A DNA stretch of 16,548 bases from JBLFWJ01 sp047611425 (GTDB lineage: Bacteria; Bacteroidota; Bacteroidia; UBA10329): the NCBI GenBank assembly GCA_047611425.1, contig JBLFWJ010000066.1, positions 1 through 16,548 on the forward strand, in the 5' to 3' direction. Position numbers and translations under genes: made by a program. Below, piece by piece: positions 1 through 6,147 of this stretch. Each line of letters starts with the position of its first letter. The first letter of the stretch is position 1. Below the pieces are notes generated by a model, which saw nothing but the letters and a program-made list of their open reading frames with translations, did no database searches and was not told the DNA's origin.

Positions 1-2
1 CT

Positions 3-743
3 GATGGCAATACAGGTGAACTTGACTTTACCAATGCCATGCGAAGCCACGGCACACTAAGTGGTATTTACAGAATGGCAGCAGAAGAAGGAACAGTAAG
101 AATGAGCCTGAGCAATGGAACCAATTCTGATGAAGAAATCATCTTCTTTGACCCTAGCGCACAAGACGCCTATGATGCTTATGATTCTCAGAAGTTTTGG
201 GCAGGTGCTAGTGTACCACAATTGTACACCACGGTTGGCACAGATTCATTGGTCATCAACGGACTCAGTAGCATTGCTGCAAACCCAGTAGTAGACTTAG
301 GTGTAAAACTGCCAACAGCAGGAGAATACACCTTTGATGCCACCAGCATTACACTGAATGAGAACGTACACTTGGAAGACAGAATGCTAAACCTCTTCCA
401 AGACCTGAATACAGAGCCGACTTATGCATTCACTTCTAGCGTTGCAGGGAATATCCCAACGCGCTTTGCGCTGCATTTTGGTATGACTGTTACAGGCATT
501 GAAGATGGTTCAACCATCAACTCACGTGTCTATACATCCAACGGAAACCAGTTGAACATCATCCTGTCAGGAAACACCGAAAGCGGGAGCGTTCAAGTGC
601 TAGATATGACAGGGCGAATTGTCCGCACTGCCAACCTCAATGCATCACGTACTACGCTAGATATGAATACGGCAACAGGTGTCTATCTCATCCGTGTTGA
701 AACCGAAAAAGGAACGGATACGCATCGTATCGTAATCAATTAA
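3..743 (+). CDS. Secreted surface protein, C-terminal part, with T9SS type A sorting domain (5' end outside window)
   Basis: The frame is open to the left edge, so only the last 246 residues are visible; the first in-window ATG (39) is internal and the true start lies upstream. The visible part has two pieces. About residues 1-160 form a beta-rich module containing FFDPSAQDAYDAYDSQKFW and ending in RFALHFG, a pattern I recall from the ends of large Bacteroidota cell-surface proteins. Residues about 165-246 are a T9SS sorting domain: a linker, then VQVLDMTGRIVRT, then a GVYLIRVETEKGTDTHRIVIN-like end with the basic last strand. Family knowledge: such proteins pass the inner membrane by Sec and the outer membrane by the T9SS, where the C-terminal domain is removed. 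The substrate or adhesive role cannot be told from this fragment. A strong hairpin follows 13 bases after the stop. Confidence 0.9.
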   Translation, partial: DGNTGELDFTNAMRSHGTLSGIYRMAAEEGTVRMSLSNGTNSDEEIIFFDPSAQDAYDAYDSQKFWAGASVPQLYTTVGTDSLVINGLSSIAANPVVDLGVKLPTAGEYTFDATSITLNENVHLEDRMLNLFQDLNTEPTYAFTSSVAGNIPTRFALHFGMTVTGIEDGSTINSRVYTSNGNQLNIILSGNTESGSVQVLDMTGRIVRTANLNASRTTLDMNTATGVYLIRVETEKGTDTHRIVIN

Positions 744-756
744 ACCATCTGCTGAC

Positions 757-784
757 CTAGGGGCGTGCCTCGGCACGCCCCTAG
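757..784 (+). terminator. GC-rich perfect hairpin between the T9SS gene and the small peptide gene
   Basis: Arms CTAGGGGCGTGC (757-768) and GCACGCCCCTAG (773-784) pair perfectly around a CTCG loop; counting C769-G772 gives 13 bp. There is no T-run after it on either strand, so it is not a classical intrinsic terminator, although T-poor hairpins can end transcripts in Bacteroidota. It ends two bases before the ATG at 787 and would cover any ribosome-binding region of that gene. It may be a terminator, a translation-control hairpin, or a copy of a dispersed palindromic repeat. Confidence 0.6.
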
Positions 785-786
785 AA

Positions 787-930
787 ATGAAAAAGAAATA
801 CGCCAAACCATCCATCAAAAAAGTAACTATCGACAACGAGATAAGCATGGTTATGATGAGTTTCGGACCAGGCGGAGATCCAGGCGGCTCCATCTTTAGA
901 GGGGCTAACTCGTTCAAATGGTTAAAGTAG
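787..930 (+). CDS. Small Gly/Pro-rich peptide (47 aa), Bacteroidota MKKxYxKPSI-type
   Basis: ATG at 787 opens 47 codons ending in TAG. The peptide starts MKKKYAKPSIKKVTIDNEIS, continues MVMMSFGPGGDPGG, and ends SIFRGANSFKWLK. From memory, Bacteroidota encode many unannotated peptides of about 40-60 residues with a basic MKKxYxKPxI start, an acidic ID(N/H)EIS(L/M) segment, and a Gly/Pro/Asp-rich tail; this one fits the pattern closely. No signal peptide or membrane segment is visible. The leader-like front and variable Gly-rich end recall ribosomally made peptide precursors, but no maturation enzyme is in the window, so function is unknown. It is on the same strand as the T9SS gene, 43 bases after its stop, and a T-tailed terminator at 1060 closes the unit. 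No TAnnTTTG promoter lies between 743 and 787, so read-through from upstream is likely. Confidence 0.72.
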   Translation: MKKKYAKPSIKKVTIDNEISMVMMSFGPGGDPGGSIFRGANSFKWLK

Positions 931-1059
931 CCAGCCTTCGAAAACCATGAGTCAGGGTGATTCAAAGTTGCTCCTGGGGTTTGACGATAAGGCATTTTGC
1001 CATTAACAAATGAATTAAGTCAGGCCACAAAATCGACTTTACCATTGTAGGTTCGACTT

Positions 1060-1101
1060 CTAAAGACCCTTTCAGCAATGCTGGAAGGGTCTTTAGCTTT
1101 T
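1060..1101 (+). terminator. Intrinsic terminator closing the 1-930 transcription unit
   Basis: Arms 1060-1076 (CTAAAGACCCTTTCAGC) and 1080-1096 (GCTGGAAGGGTCTTTAG) form a 17-bp stem with one G-U pair and an AAT loop, followed by CTTTT at 1097-1101. The T-tail is on the plus strand, so it ends rightward transcription. The 129 bases between the small peptide stop and this stem hold no gene I can support. Confidence 0.85.
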
Positions 1102-1175
1102 CCGGCTATTGGCAAATGCTCAATCAACTCATCCAACTACTTTTAAACACTTGATCAGCGTTGAATGTCTACCTA

Positions 1176-1331
1176 ATGAATAACCGACCTCCGAACCTTG
1201 CAAGTGATGTTTTCGGTGCTATCAAATGGTGGGAACGAAAAAGACTGTTGTATGACGTTGTACTTATCATCGGTGCCACGATTGGATCTTCTTCCACTCT
1301 TTCGTTCCTTCTGTTTATACAGTTAAACTAA
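1176..1331 (+). CDS. Possible 51-aa single-pass membrane peptide, or remnant of a longer membrane protein
   Basis: ATG 1176 opens 51 codons to TAA at 1329. The product begins MNNRPPNLASDVFGAIKWWE, has a basic patch RKRLLYD at about residues 21-27, and then a hydrophobic stretch (about 28-49, VVLIIGATIG and SSSTLSFLLFI). The KWWERKRLLY element just before a membrane helix is familiar to me from the start of multi-pass hypothetical proteins of Bacteroidota, which raises the possibility that this is the 5' stub of a decayed longer gene; no continuation is seen in any frame after 1331. A near-match to the -7 motif (TACTTTTA, 1138-1145) lies 30 bases upstream of the start and after the terminator at 1060. 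Either a genuine small protein or a pseudogene. Confidence 0.42.
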   Translation: MNNRPPNLASDVFGAIKWWERKRLLYDVVLIIGATIGSSSTLSFLLFIQLN

Positions 1332-1671
1332 TAAGAGTGCAAGCTTAGGCCTGCCATAAAATAGGGCGCGAAGACAGGTACACAAGCGTTGGTGGTTTCT
1401 ACTATCACTTTCAGGCTGTAAGGTGACCGCACTCAGATTGGTCATACAGCGAAATCCGAGATGGTCTACGTTAAACAATAAGACAACACTCGGTATATGG
1501 TTGTCCGATTCTTACATGGCCGATAAAGCAAAAAGGACTTATTAGCCGAAAGGGCTATTAATATTAACTCAGGAGATGTAGCCACTTAAGCTATTTAGTA
1601 ATAGACAAGTAAACCCCACGTAGTCGGCTACTATTCTTATACTTAACGTAATCGATATTAAGGCAACCGCA
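1332..1671. other. Gene-poor stretch before the YitT-family gene
   Basis: No frame on either strand carries a credible gene; stops are frequent. One plus frame (about 1365-1540) is open for nearly 60 codons but has no ATG and no recognisable motif. Only weak stems are seen (for example TAGCC/GGCTA near 1543-1557). No clear TAnnTTTG promoter was found, although the promoter of the gene starting at 1672 must lie here or further upstream. It could be a decayed gene. Confidence 0.5.
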
Positions 1672-2661
1672 ATGAGTTCTGTTTTTCACCAAATAATCAT
1701 TCATACGATGTTTCGGCATCTCAAAAAAGACCGTCCCGATGAAACCATAAGTAAGCATGAAGTAGCTAGAGAGTTCATGAAACTAAGGGTCTCTGCAAAA
1801 TATTTGCTAAAGAACTCGTTGCTGCTTTCCATCGGAGTAATTTCTGCTGGGTTTGGACTAAAAGGCTTTTTACTCCCAAATACTTTTATTGACGGAGGGG
1901 TAACCGGAATTTCCCTTCTGATAGCAGAGGTAACCGATATTCATCTGTCCCTTCTTATCGTTATTATCAATATCCCTTTTATTGCTCTTGGTTACACACA
2001 GATTAGTAGGTCGTTTGCCATTAAAAGTATTTTGGCCATCGCTGGGCTTGCCTTTGTAATTGCAACGGTAAATTACCCGGTAATCACTTCCGACAAATTA
2101 CTGATTGCAGTATTTGGCGGGTTCTTTCTCGGTGCCGGCATAGGGCTTTCTATTCGTGGGGGCGGAGTACTTGACGGGACGGAGGTTCTGGCGATTTATT
2201 TAAGTAAAAAGACAAGCTTCACCATCGGAGACATTCTTCTTGTCTTCAACATTATCATTTTTTCAGTTGGGGCTTATCTCCTATCTGTTGAGACAGCATT
2301 ATATGCCATACTTACTTACATAGCCGCATCCAAAACCGTTGACTTCGTTGTTGTTGGAATAGAAGAATATATCGGGGTTACCATTATTTCACACAAATCG
2401 GAGGAAATTAGACTGATGATAATTGAAAACCTAGGACGAGGTGTTACGATTTACCATGGTAAAAGAGGTTTCGGAAAACAAGGAGACATTCAAAGAGAGA
2501 CAGACATCATTTACACGGTAGTCACCCGTCTTGAAATTGCCAGGCTTCAAGCTGAGATTGACAAAATAGACTCGGCCGCTTTTGTGGTGATGAGCAGCAT
2601 AAAGGACACCAAGGGAGGAATGATAAAAAAAAGACCGTTGACTGAAAAGGCTAATGGTTAA
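1672..2661 (+). CDS. YitT family integral membrane protein with C-terminal DUF2179 domain
   Basis: A 329-aa protein. Residues 1-45 are hydrophilic. Five or six membrane helices follow (about 48-68, 77-88 with 92-108, 115-133, 142-161, 186-220). After FLLPNTFIDGGVTGISLL (about 67-84) comes the second family signature IRGGGVLDGTEVLA (161-174), equivalent to the GGxxGGTD-like motif of YitT proteins. Residues about 232-315 (YIGVTIISHKSEEIRLMI onward, with GRGVTIYHGKRGFG) form the soluble DUF2179 domain. The family is widespread in bacteria and its transport or signalling role is not firmly established; cytoplasmic membrane location is expected. The front is about 35 residues longer than is usual, so ATG 1708 (MFRHLKKDRPDE) or ATG 1780 (MKLRVSAKYLLK) may be the true start. 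A hairpin terminator follows at 2736. Confidence 0.9.
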   Translation: MSSVFHQIIIHTMFRHLKKDRPDETISKHEVAREFMKLRVSAKYLLKNSLLLSIGVISAGFGLKGFLLPNTFIDGGVTGISLLIAEVTDIHLSLLIVIINIPFIALGYTQISRSFAIKSILAIAGLAFVIATVNYPVITSDKLLIAVFGGFFLGAGIGLSIRGGGVLDGTEVLAIYLSKKTSFTIGDILLVFNIIIFSVGAYLLSVETALYAILTYIAASKTVDFVVVGIEEYIGVTIISHKSEEIRLMIIENLGRGVTIYHGKRGFGKQGDIQRETDIIYTVVTRLEIARLQAEIDKIDSAAFVVMSSIKDTKGGMIKKRPLTEKANG

Positions 2662-2735
2662 ATGCTGTGGTAGACAGTAGCACAGCCGGGAACTAAAAAA
2701 ACCTAACACCAACCATCAAAATAGAGGCTCGAACT

Positions 2736-2757
2736 AGCACGCAATCTGCGTGCTTTC
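2736..2757 (+). terminator. Hairpin terminator after the YitT-family gene
   Basis: AGCACGCA (2736-2743) pairs perfectly with TGCGTGCT (2747-2754) around an ATC loop, followed by TTC. It lies 74 bases after the stop codon. The T-tail is short, so termination is likely but not certain. The remaining 169 bases up to 2927 show no gene and no clear TAnnTTTG promoter. Confidence 0.6.
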
Positions 2758-2926
2758 TACCAACTCTTGCTACGGATGAAAGGCCAGCCTTTGTTAATCC
2801 CTATTTTTAATAGCTGAAAAACGTTGGGTCCTGCTTTTCATCGAAAAGTCATGTTGTGGACAACAATGATCGGAACTGTACCTGCGTTGCATACGTAGTT
2901 TAATTCCAACCCATTATATTGGCTCT

Positions 2927-3718
2927 ATGTTCTCCAACCCACCCTCCTACCTCCTTACCGCAACGTTTACTCTATTCCTGACTTCAAGTTGCCTTGCCCA
3001 ATTCTTAGAACAAGGCAAAACATTTTACGAAAACAGAAGTGACGGTGCCGTTGGTCTTCAGGCATTACCAGATAATGTAGATAAGGCGATTAATTACTTT
3101 CAGCAAGCGTATGAACAACAGGAAGATGAATTGCTTTCGGGTACGCTACTGGTAGAAGCATACACATACAAAGCACGGTTTGTGGAGCCAGAGGCCGACA
3201 AAAAGGATGTATTCAAAACTGCCAAGGAAATTGGAGAGGATTTGATTAAGAAATATCCAGATGATGCCCGAGCAAGATTTGCCTACATAGCTGCACTTGG
3301 GTTATGGGCCGAACGAATTGGAGCTTTAACAGCGGCAACGAGTGGCGTTGTTGGTAAAATCATGAAGAACACAAAGGCGTTGATTGCGATCGATCCAGAA
3401 TATCGAAATGGAATTGGAAACAGAATCGTAGGCGTGATGAACTACGAAGCGCCATACATTCCTTTTATCATGAGCTGGCCCAACAAGCAGAAGGCAGTTG
3501 GAATCATTCACGATTGTTTGGCCAAAGACCCGCACGACCGTGGCAACAATTACTATTATGCAGAAGCGCTAATTGAGAATGGAAAATCCGATGAAGCCAT
3601 TCCTTACCTGGAAAAGGTGCTTGCGCTTCAGCCGAAAGAAGACTTTCTAATGGAAGACCGTGCTTTTGCCGATTGGGCCAAAAGACGCCTATTGACTTTT
3701 GAGGCGGTTAAGAATTAA
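2927..3718 (+). CDS. Exported TPR-like helical protein, possibly TatT-like
   Basis: A 263-aa protein with an apparent Sec signal peptide (hydrophobic 9-24, ending CLAQ); the LTSSC stretch is not a good lipobox, so cleavage by signal peptidase I after Ala24 is more likely. The mature part is helical. TPR-like pairs are visible at about 50-76 (VDKAINYFQQAYEQQEDELL) and 206-235 (NNYYYAEALIENGKSDEAIP). The middle (about 110-185, with KYPDDARARFAYIAALGLWA, then KALIAIDPEYRNGIGNRIVG) recalls the TatT component of TPR-associated TRAP systems, which also has a lone-helix array around Ala/Gly-rich segments, but no TatP or TRAP transporter gene is nearby, so I keep the call general. Periplasmic location is inferred. 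It is a single-gene unit with a terminator upstream and a 25-bp palindrome downstream. Confidence 0.8.
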   Translation: MFSNPPSYLLTATFTLFLTSSCLAQFLEQGKTFYENRSDGAVGLQALPDNVDKAINYFQQAYEQQEDELLSGTLLVEAYTYKARFVEPEADKKDVFKTAKEIGEDLIKKYPDDARARFAYIAALGLWAERIGALTAATSGVVGKIMKNTKALIAIDPEYRNGIGNRIVGVMNYEAPYIPFIMSWPNKQKAVGIIHDCLAKDPHDRGNNYYYAEALIENGKSDEAIPYLEKVLALQPKEDFLMEDRAFADWAKRRLLTFEAVKN

Positions 3719-3741
3719 GAAGTGTTCGGGATAAATTGACT

Positions 3742-3812
3742 AGACGCTTCGTTCCTCAGCGAAACAACTAAACGTTTATTATTCTCATGTTTCGCTGAGG
3801 AACGAAGCGTCT
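3742..3812. repeat. Perfect 25-bp inverted repeat between convergent genes
   Basis: The left arm at 3742-3766 (starts AGACGCTTCGTTCCTCAGCG) and right arm at 3788-3812 are exact reverse complements over 25 bases, separated by 21 bases. Imperfect pairing continues outside (ATTGA on both flanks, reverse complement). It lies between tail-to-tail genes ending at 3718 and 3826, so it may end transcripts in both directions, but neither side has a T-run. The core GAGGAACGAAGC resembles, from memory, dispersed intergenic repeats found in many bacterial genomes. A second copy was not found in this window. Confidence 0.85.
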
Positions 3813-3825
3813 CAATCAATAACGA

Positions 3826-5526
3826 TTAATAAAACTTCCGGTACAGCTTGACTCGACTTCGAAGGCTTTCCAAATTGGCTAGGGAAACAGCAATCTTCTT
3901 TTGAACTTCCTGCAACAAAGGATTATCCGGTTTGGCATTCTTAAAGAAAGCCATGTTGTTTTCCAGATTAAAGTGCTCCTTCTCTAAGTCATTCAATTTC
4001 CGCTTTAGGAAACGCTCATCCTTTTCAAGTTGCTCGGCACCGTCTTTTTGAGCAGCCATTCGCTCCAACTTATCCGTAAAACGGAGCAACTCCATTTCAC
4101 CTTTGGCCATATCAAGCTTGCCGTACAAGTCATCCAATACCTGTCCGTACGCTTTACCAACCGTGTCAATCGACTTTTTAGGAATATGCCCCACCTCACT
4201 CCACTCGGCCATTAGCTCCTTGATCATAGCAAGGTTCTCAGACTTGGAACCTTTCATCTCAATCTTGCCCATTTTCTCGAGCAAAGCCTCTTTGGCTTTC
4301 AAATTATCTCCCTCACGAACATCCTTCGTTCCGAAGAATTCCTTTCTCCGTTCGAAGAACGAATCTGCATGACCGCGGAAAGCTTGCCACAATTTATTCT
4401 CGTGTCGAGGGCCAGCGTTGCCAACCTCTTTCCACTTATTCTGAAGTCGTTTGAATGCATCAGCTGTATCTCTCCACTCCTCGCTGTCGGCCAATTTTGC
4501 GGCCTTTTCAATCAACGCCTCCTTAGCAACCTTATGTTTGTCAAACTCATCTTTTAATCCTTGATGAAAGTCCTTCTTCTGTCCGAAGAAAGAATCCATC
4601 GCCTCCTTAAACTCGTCCCAAACTTTGTCGTTGGACTTTCGATCGATCGGGCCAACCTTCTTCCACACATCACGGATTTCCATGATTCGGTCGGTGGCTG
4701 TTTTCCAATCCTTTCCTTTTGAAAGATCTAACGCGGCAAATTCAATAATCTCGGCAACCAGCTTTTGCTTGGCCTCGAGATTGTTCTTCATCTCCTCCTT
4801 ACGGGCATTGTAATGATCCTGAACCTTCTTGTGAAGAATCTTGGATGCTCCGTAGTATCGTTCACGCAAACCTGAAAAAAGCTCATGCTTTACTGGACCA
4901 GCATCTTCCCATTGCTCTCTGCACGCACCAACAATCAACTCAATATCCTTGATTCGTGTTTCGTCTTTTAGCTCCTCTAATTTGGTGATGATCTGAGTAC
5001 GTAACTCCAGATTCTTAGCCAAATCGTACTCCTTAAGCTCACGGTTAATACCGATGTTGTAGTAGAACTTATCTACAAGTAACTTGTAATCGGCACGAAG
5101 CTTTCCCAAATGCTTTGGGTCGATATCCGCATTTTTCGTCCACCGTTCCTGAAGATCTTTGAAGCGATCAAACGCTTTGCCAATGTTCTCTTCGTCATCG
5201 ATTAAGTCGGTCATTTCCTTAATCACCGACTTGCGGCTTTCAAGGTTTGTTTTCTGCGTTTCTTGACGCTGATGCACCCACTTTGCGCGATTATCGCGAT
5301 AGATGTTGAACAACTCTTTAAAACGGCCTTCTAATGGATTTGGAGTTGGTTCAAACTCTTCATCACCTTCGGCTGTTTCTCTAAATGTCTTCTGTTGATC
5401 CATCAATTTTTGATGGTTCATTGAATAGAAAGCTGCTTTCAGGTCACTTACCTCATCATGAACTTGCTCTACAGGAAGTTCAATAATCTCCTCAAACCTG
5501 CTAATAATCTGATCTTGCGATTCCAT
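3826..5526 (-). CDS. DUF349 domain protein with five tandem repeats
   Basis: A 566-aa, highly charged, all-helical cytoplasmic protein. Five copies of the DUF349 core W(K/S/E)xxG are visible, with the tryptophan at residues 129, 206, 288, 365 and 442, giving a regular period of 77-82 residues. The clearest are VWKKVGPIDRKSNDKVWDEF and KWKEVGNAGPRHENKLWQAF, each followed by an aromatic-rich DSFF segment. The last 85 residues form a separate coiled-coil tail. The family's biochemical role is not known to me beyond its wide presence in Bacteroidota and some Proteobacteria. The frame extends upstream to a TTG at 5550, but that codon lies inside an exact TAnnTTTG promoter element (5548-5555), so the ATG at 5526 is chosen. 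The gene stands alone, convergent with the gene ending at 3718. Confidence 0.93.
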   Translation of the reverse strand: MESQDQIISRFEEIIELPVEQVHDEVSDLKAAFYSMNHQKLMDQQKTFRETAEGDEEFEPTPNPLEGRFKELFNIYRDNRAKWVHQRQETQKTNLESRKSVIKEMTDLIDDEENIGKAFDRFKDLQERWTKNADIDPKHLGKLRADYKLLVDKFYYNIGINRELKEYDLAKNLELRTQIITKLEELKDETRIKDIELIVGACREQWEDAGPVKHELFSGLRERYYGASKILHKKVQDHYNARKEEMKNNLEAKQKLVAEIIEFAALDLSKGKDWKTATDRIMEIRDVWKKVGPIDRKSNDKVWDEFKEAMDSFFGQKKDFHQGLKDEFDKHKVAKEALIEKAAKLADSEEWRDTADAFKRLQNKWKEVGNAGPRHENKLWQAFRGHADSFFERRKEFFGTKDVREGDNLKAKEALLEKMGKIEMKGSKSENLAMIKELMAEWSEVGHIPKKSIDTVGKAYGQVLDDLYGKLDMAKGEMELLRFTDKLERMAAQKDGAEQLEKDERFLKRKLNDLEKEHFNLENNMAFFKNAKPDNPLLQEVQKKIAVSLANLESLRSRVKLYRKFY

Positions 5527-5547
5527 TGTATTCGAAAAAATAGTTTG

Positions 5548-5555
5548 CAAAAGTA
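5548..5555 (-). promoter_or_regulatory. -7 promoter element of the DUF349 gene
   Basis: Read on the minus strand the sequence is TACTTTTG, an exact match to the Bacteroidota -7 consensus TAnnTTTG, 21 bases before the ATG. The matching upstream TTG box is not convincing. It explains why the TTG start at 5550 is unlikely. Confidence 0.6.
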
Positions 5556-5640
5556 AGGTTATGGCAGGATCTAACAGCGAAACACGAATTCTGCGATCAT
5601 CGCTTCTATCACTTACCTTCGCATTGCGAATAACGATTCA

Positions 5641-6147
5641 ATGACAGAAGCTAGAACGCAAGTACTTACGGCCAAACAAATCGATCAAAGAATTGACCGA
5701 ATCGCCTACCAGATCCACGAAAATAACTATCAAGAGGAAACGATAATAGTTGCTGGAATTGAAGGACGAGGATCAGAATTAGCTGCGATGATTTGCGAAA
5801 AACTCCGTGCTATTTCACCAATTGAAATCATTTCAACCACTATTAATGTTGACAAACGCAATCCTGTTGATAGCGATCCTCTGCTAGGAATAGAAAATGA
5901 GGATTTGAGAGACACCGTTGTGATCTTAGTAGATGATGTGTTGAACAGCGGAAAAACTCTGATTTACGGAGTGAAGCGTTTTCTTCGCGTTCCACTTAAA
6001 AGATTGAGAACCGTTGTTCTAGTTGATCGGGATCACAAACGGTTTCCGATTAAGGCCGACTATGTAGGATTGTCGCTTAGCACAACGCTTCAAGAACACA
6101 TTACGGTGGTTCTTTCTGGAGTAGAAAAAGGCGTCTACCTGGGTTGA
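5641..6147 (+). CDS. PyrR-like phosphoribosyltransferase family protein
   Basis: A 168-aa type I phosphoribosyltransferase. The PRPP-binding signature VVILVDDVLNSGKT is at residues 93-106, preceded by the family's early loop GIEGRG (39-44). The following VLVDRDHKRFPIKADYVG (116-133) is close to the VLVDRGHRELPI-ADYVG block of PyrR, the pyrimidine-operon attenuator that also has uracil phosphoribosyltransferase activity. The length is slightly below the usual PyrR of about 180. No pyrimidine gene or PyrR-type RNA leader is seen nearby, so the substrate and any regulatory role are unproven and hypoxanthine or uracil are both possible. The start is the only sensible ATG; an imperfect -7 element TACCTTCG (5614-5621) lies 19 bases upstream. 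It is divergent from the DUF349 gene and its last 13 bases overlap the end of convergent aroK. Confidence 0.85.
   Translation: MTEARTQVLTAKQIDQRIDRIAYQIHENNYQEETIIVAGIEGRGSELAAMICEKLRAISPIEIISTTINVDKRNPVDSDPLLGIENEDLRDTVVILVDDVLNSGKTLIYGVKRFLRVPLKRLRTVVLVDRDHKRFPIKADYVGLSLSTTLQEHITVVLSGVEKGVYLG

Noticed and set aside
657..995. Minus-strand frame of 112 codons across the T9SS end and the small peptide gene
   Set aside because: It is antisense to the convincing T9SS sorting domain and the MKKKYAKPSI-type peptide, spans the hairpin, and has no family resemblance.
947..1006. 19-codon frame (MSQGDSKLLLGFDDKAFCH) right after the small peptide gene
   Set aside because: Too short and without recognisable motif; frames of this size are expected by chance.
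1047..1063. GTAGGTTCGACTTC looks like a tRNA T-loop
   Set aside because: The flanking bases do not pair into a T stem and no acceptor, D or anticodon stems are found around it.
1365..1540. Open stretch without ATG that reads about 58 codons
   Set aside because: No start codon, no recognisable domain and surrounded by stop-rich sequence; kept only as part of the gene-poor stretch.
2887..2922. TTG and TATATTGG as a promoter for the TPR-like gene
   Set aside because: The spacing is 25 bases, longer than the consensus, and the box would be only four bases before the ATG; the motif is also a poor match.
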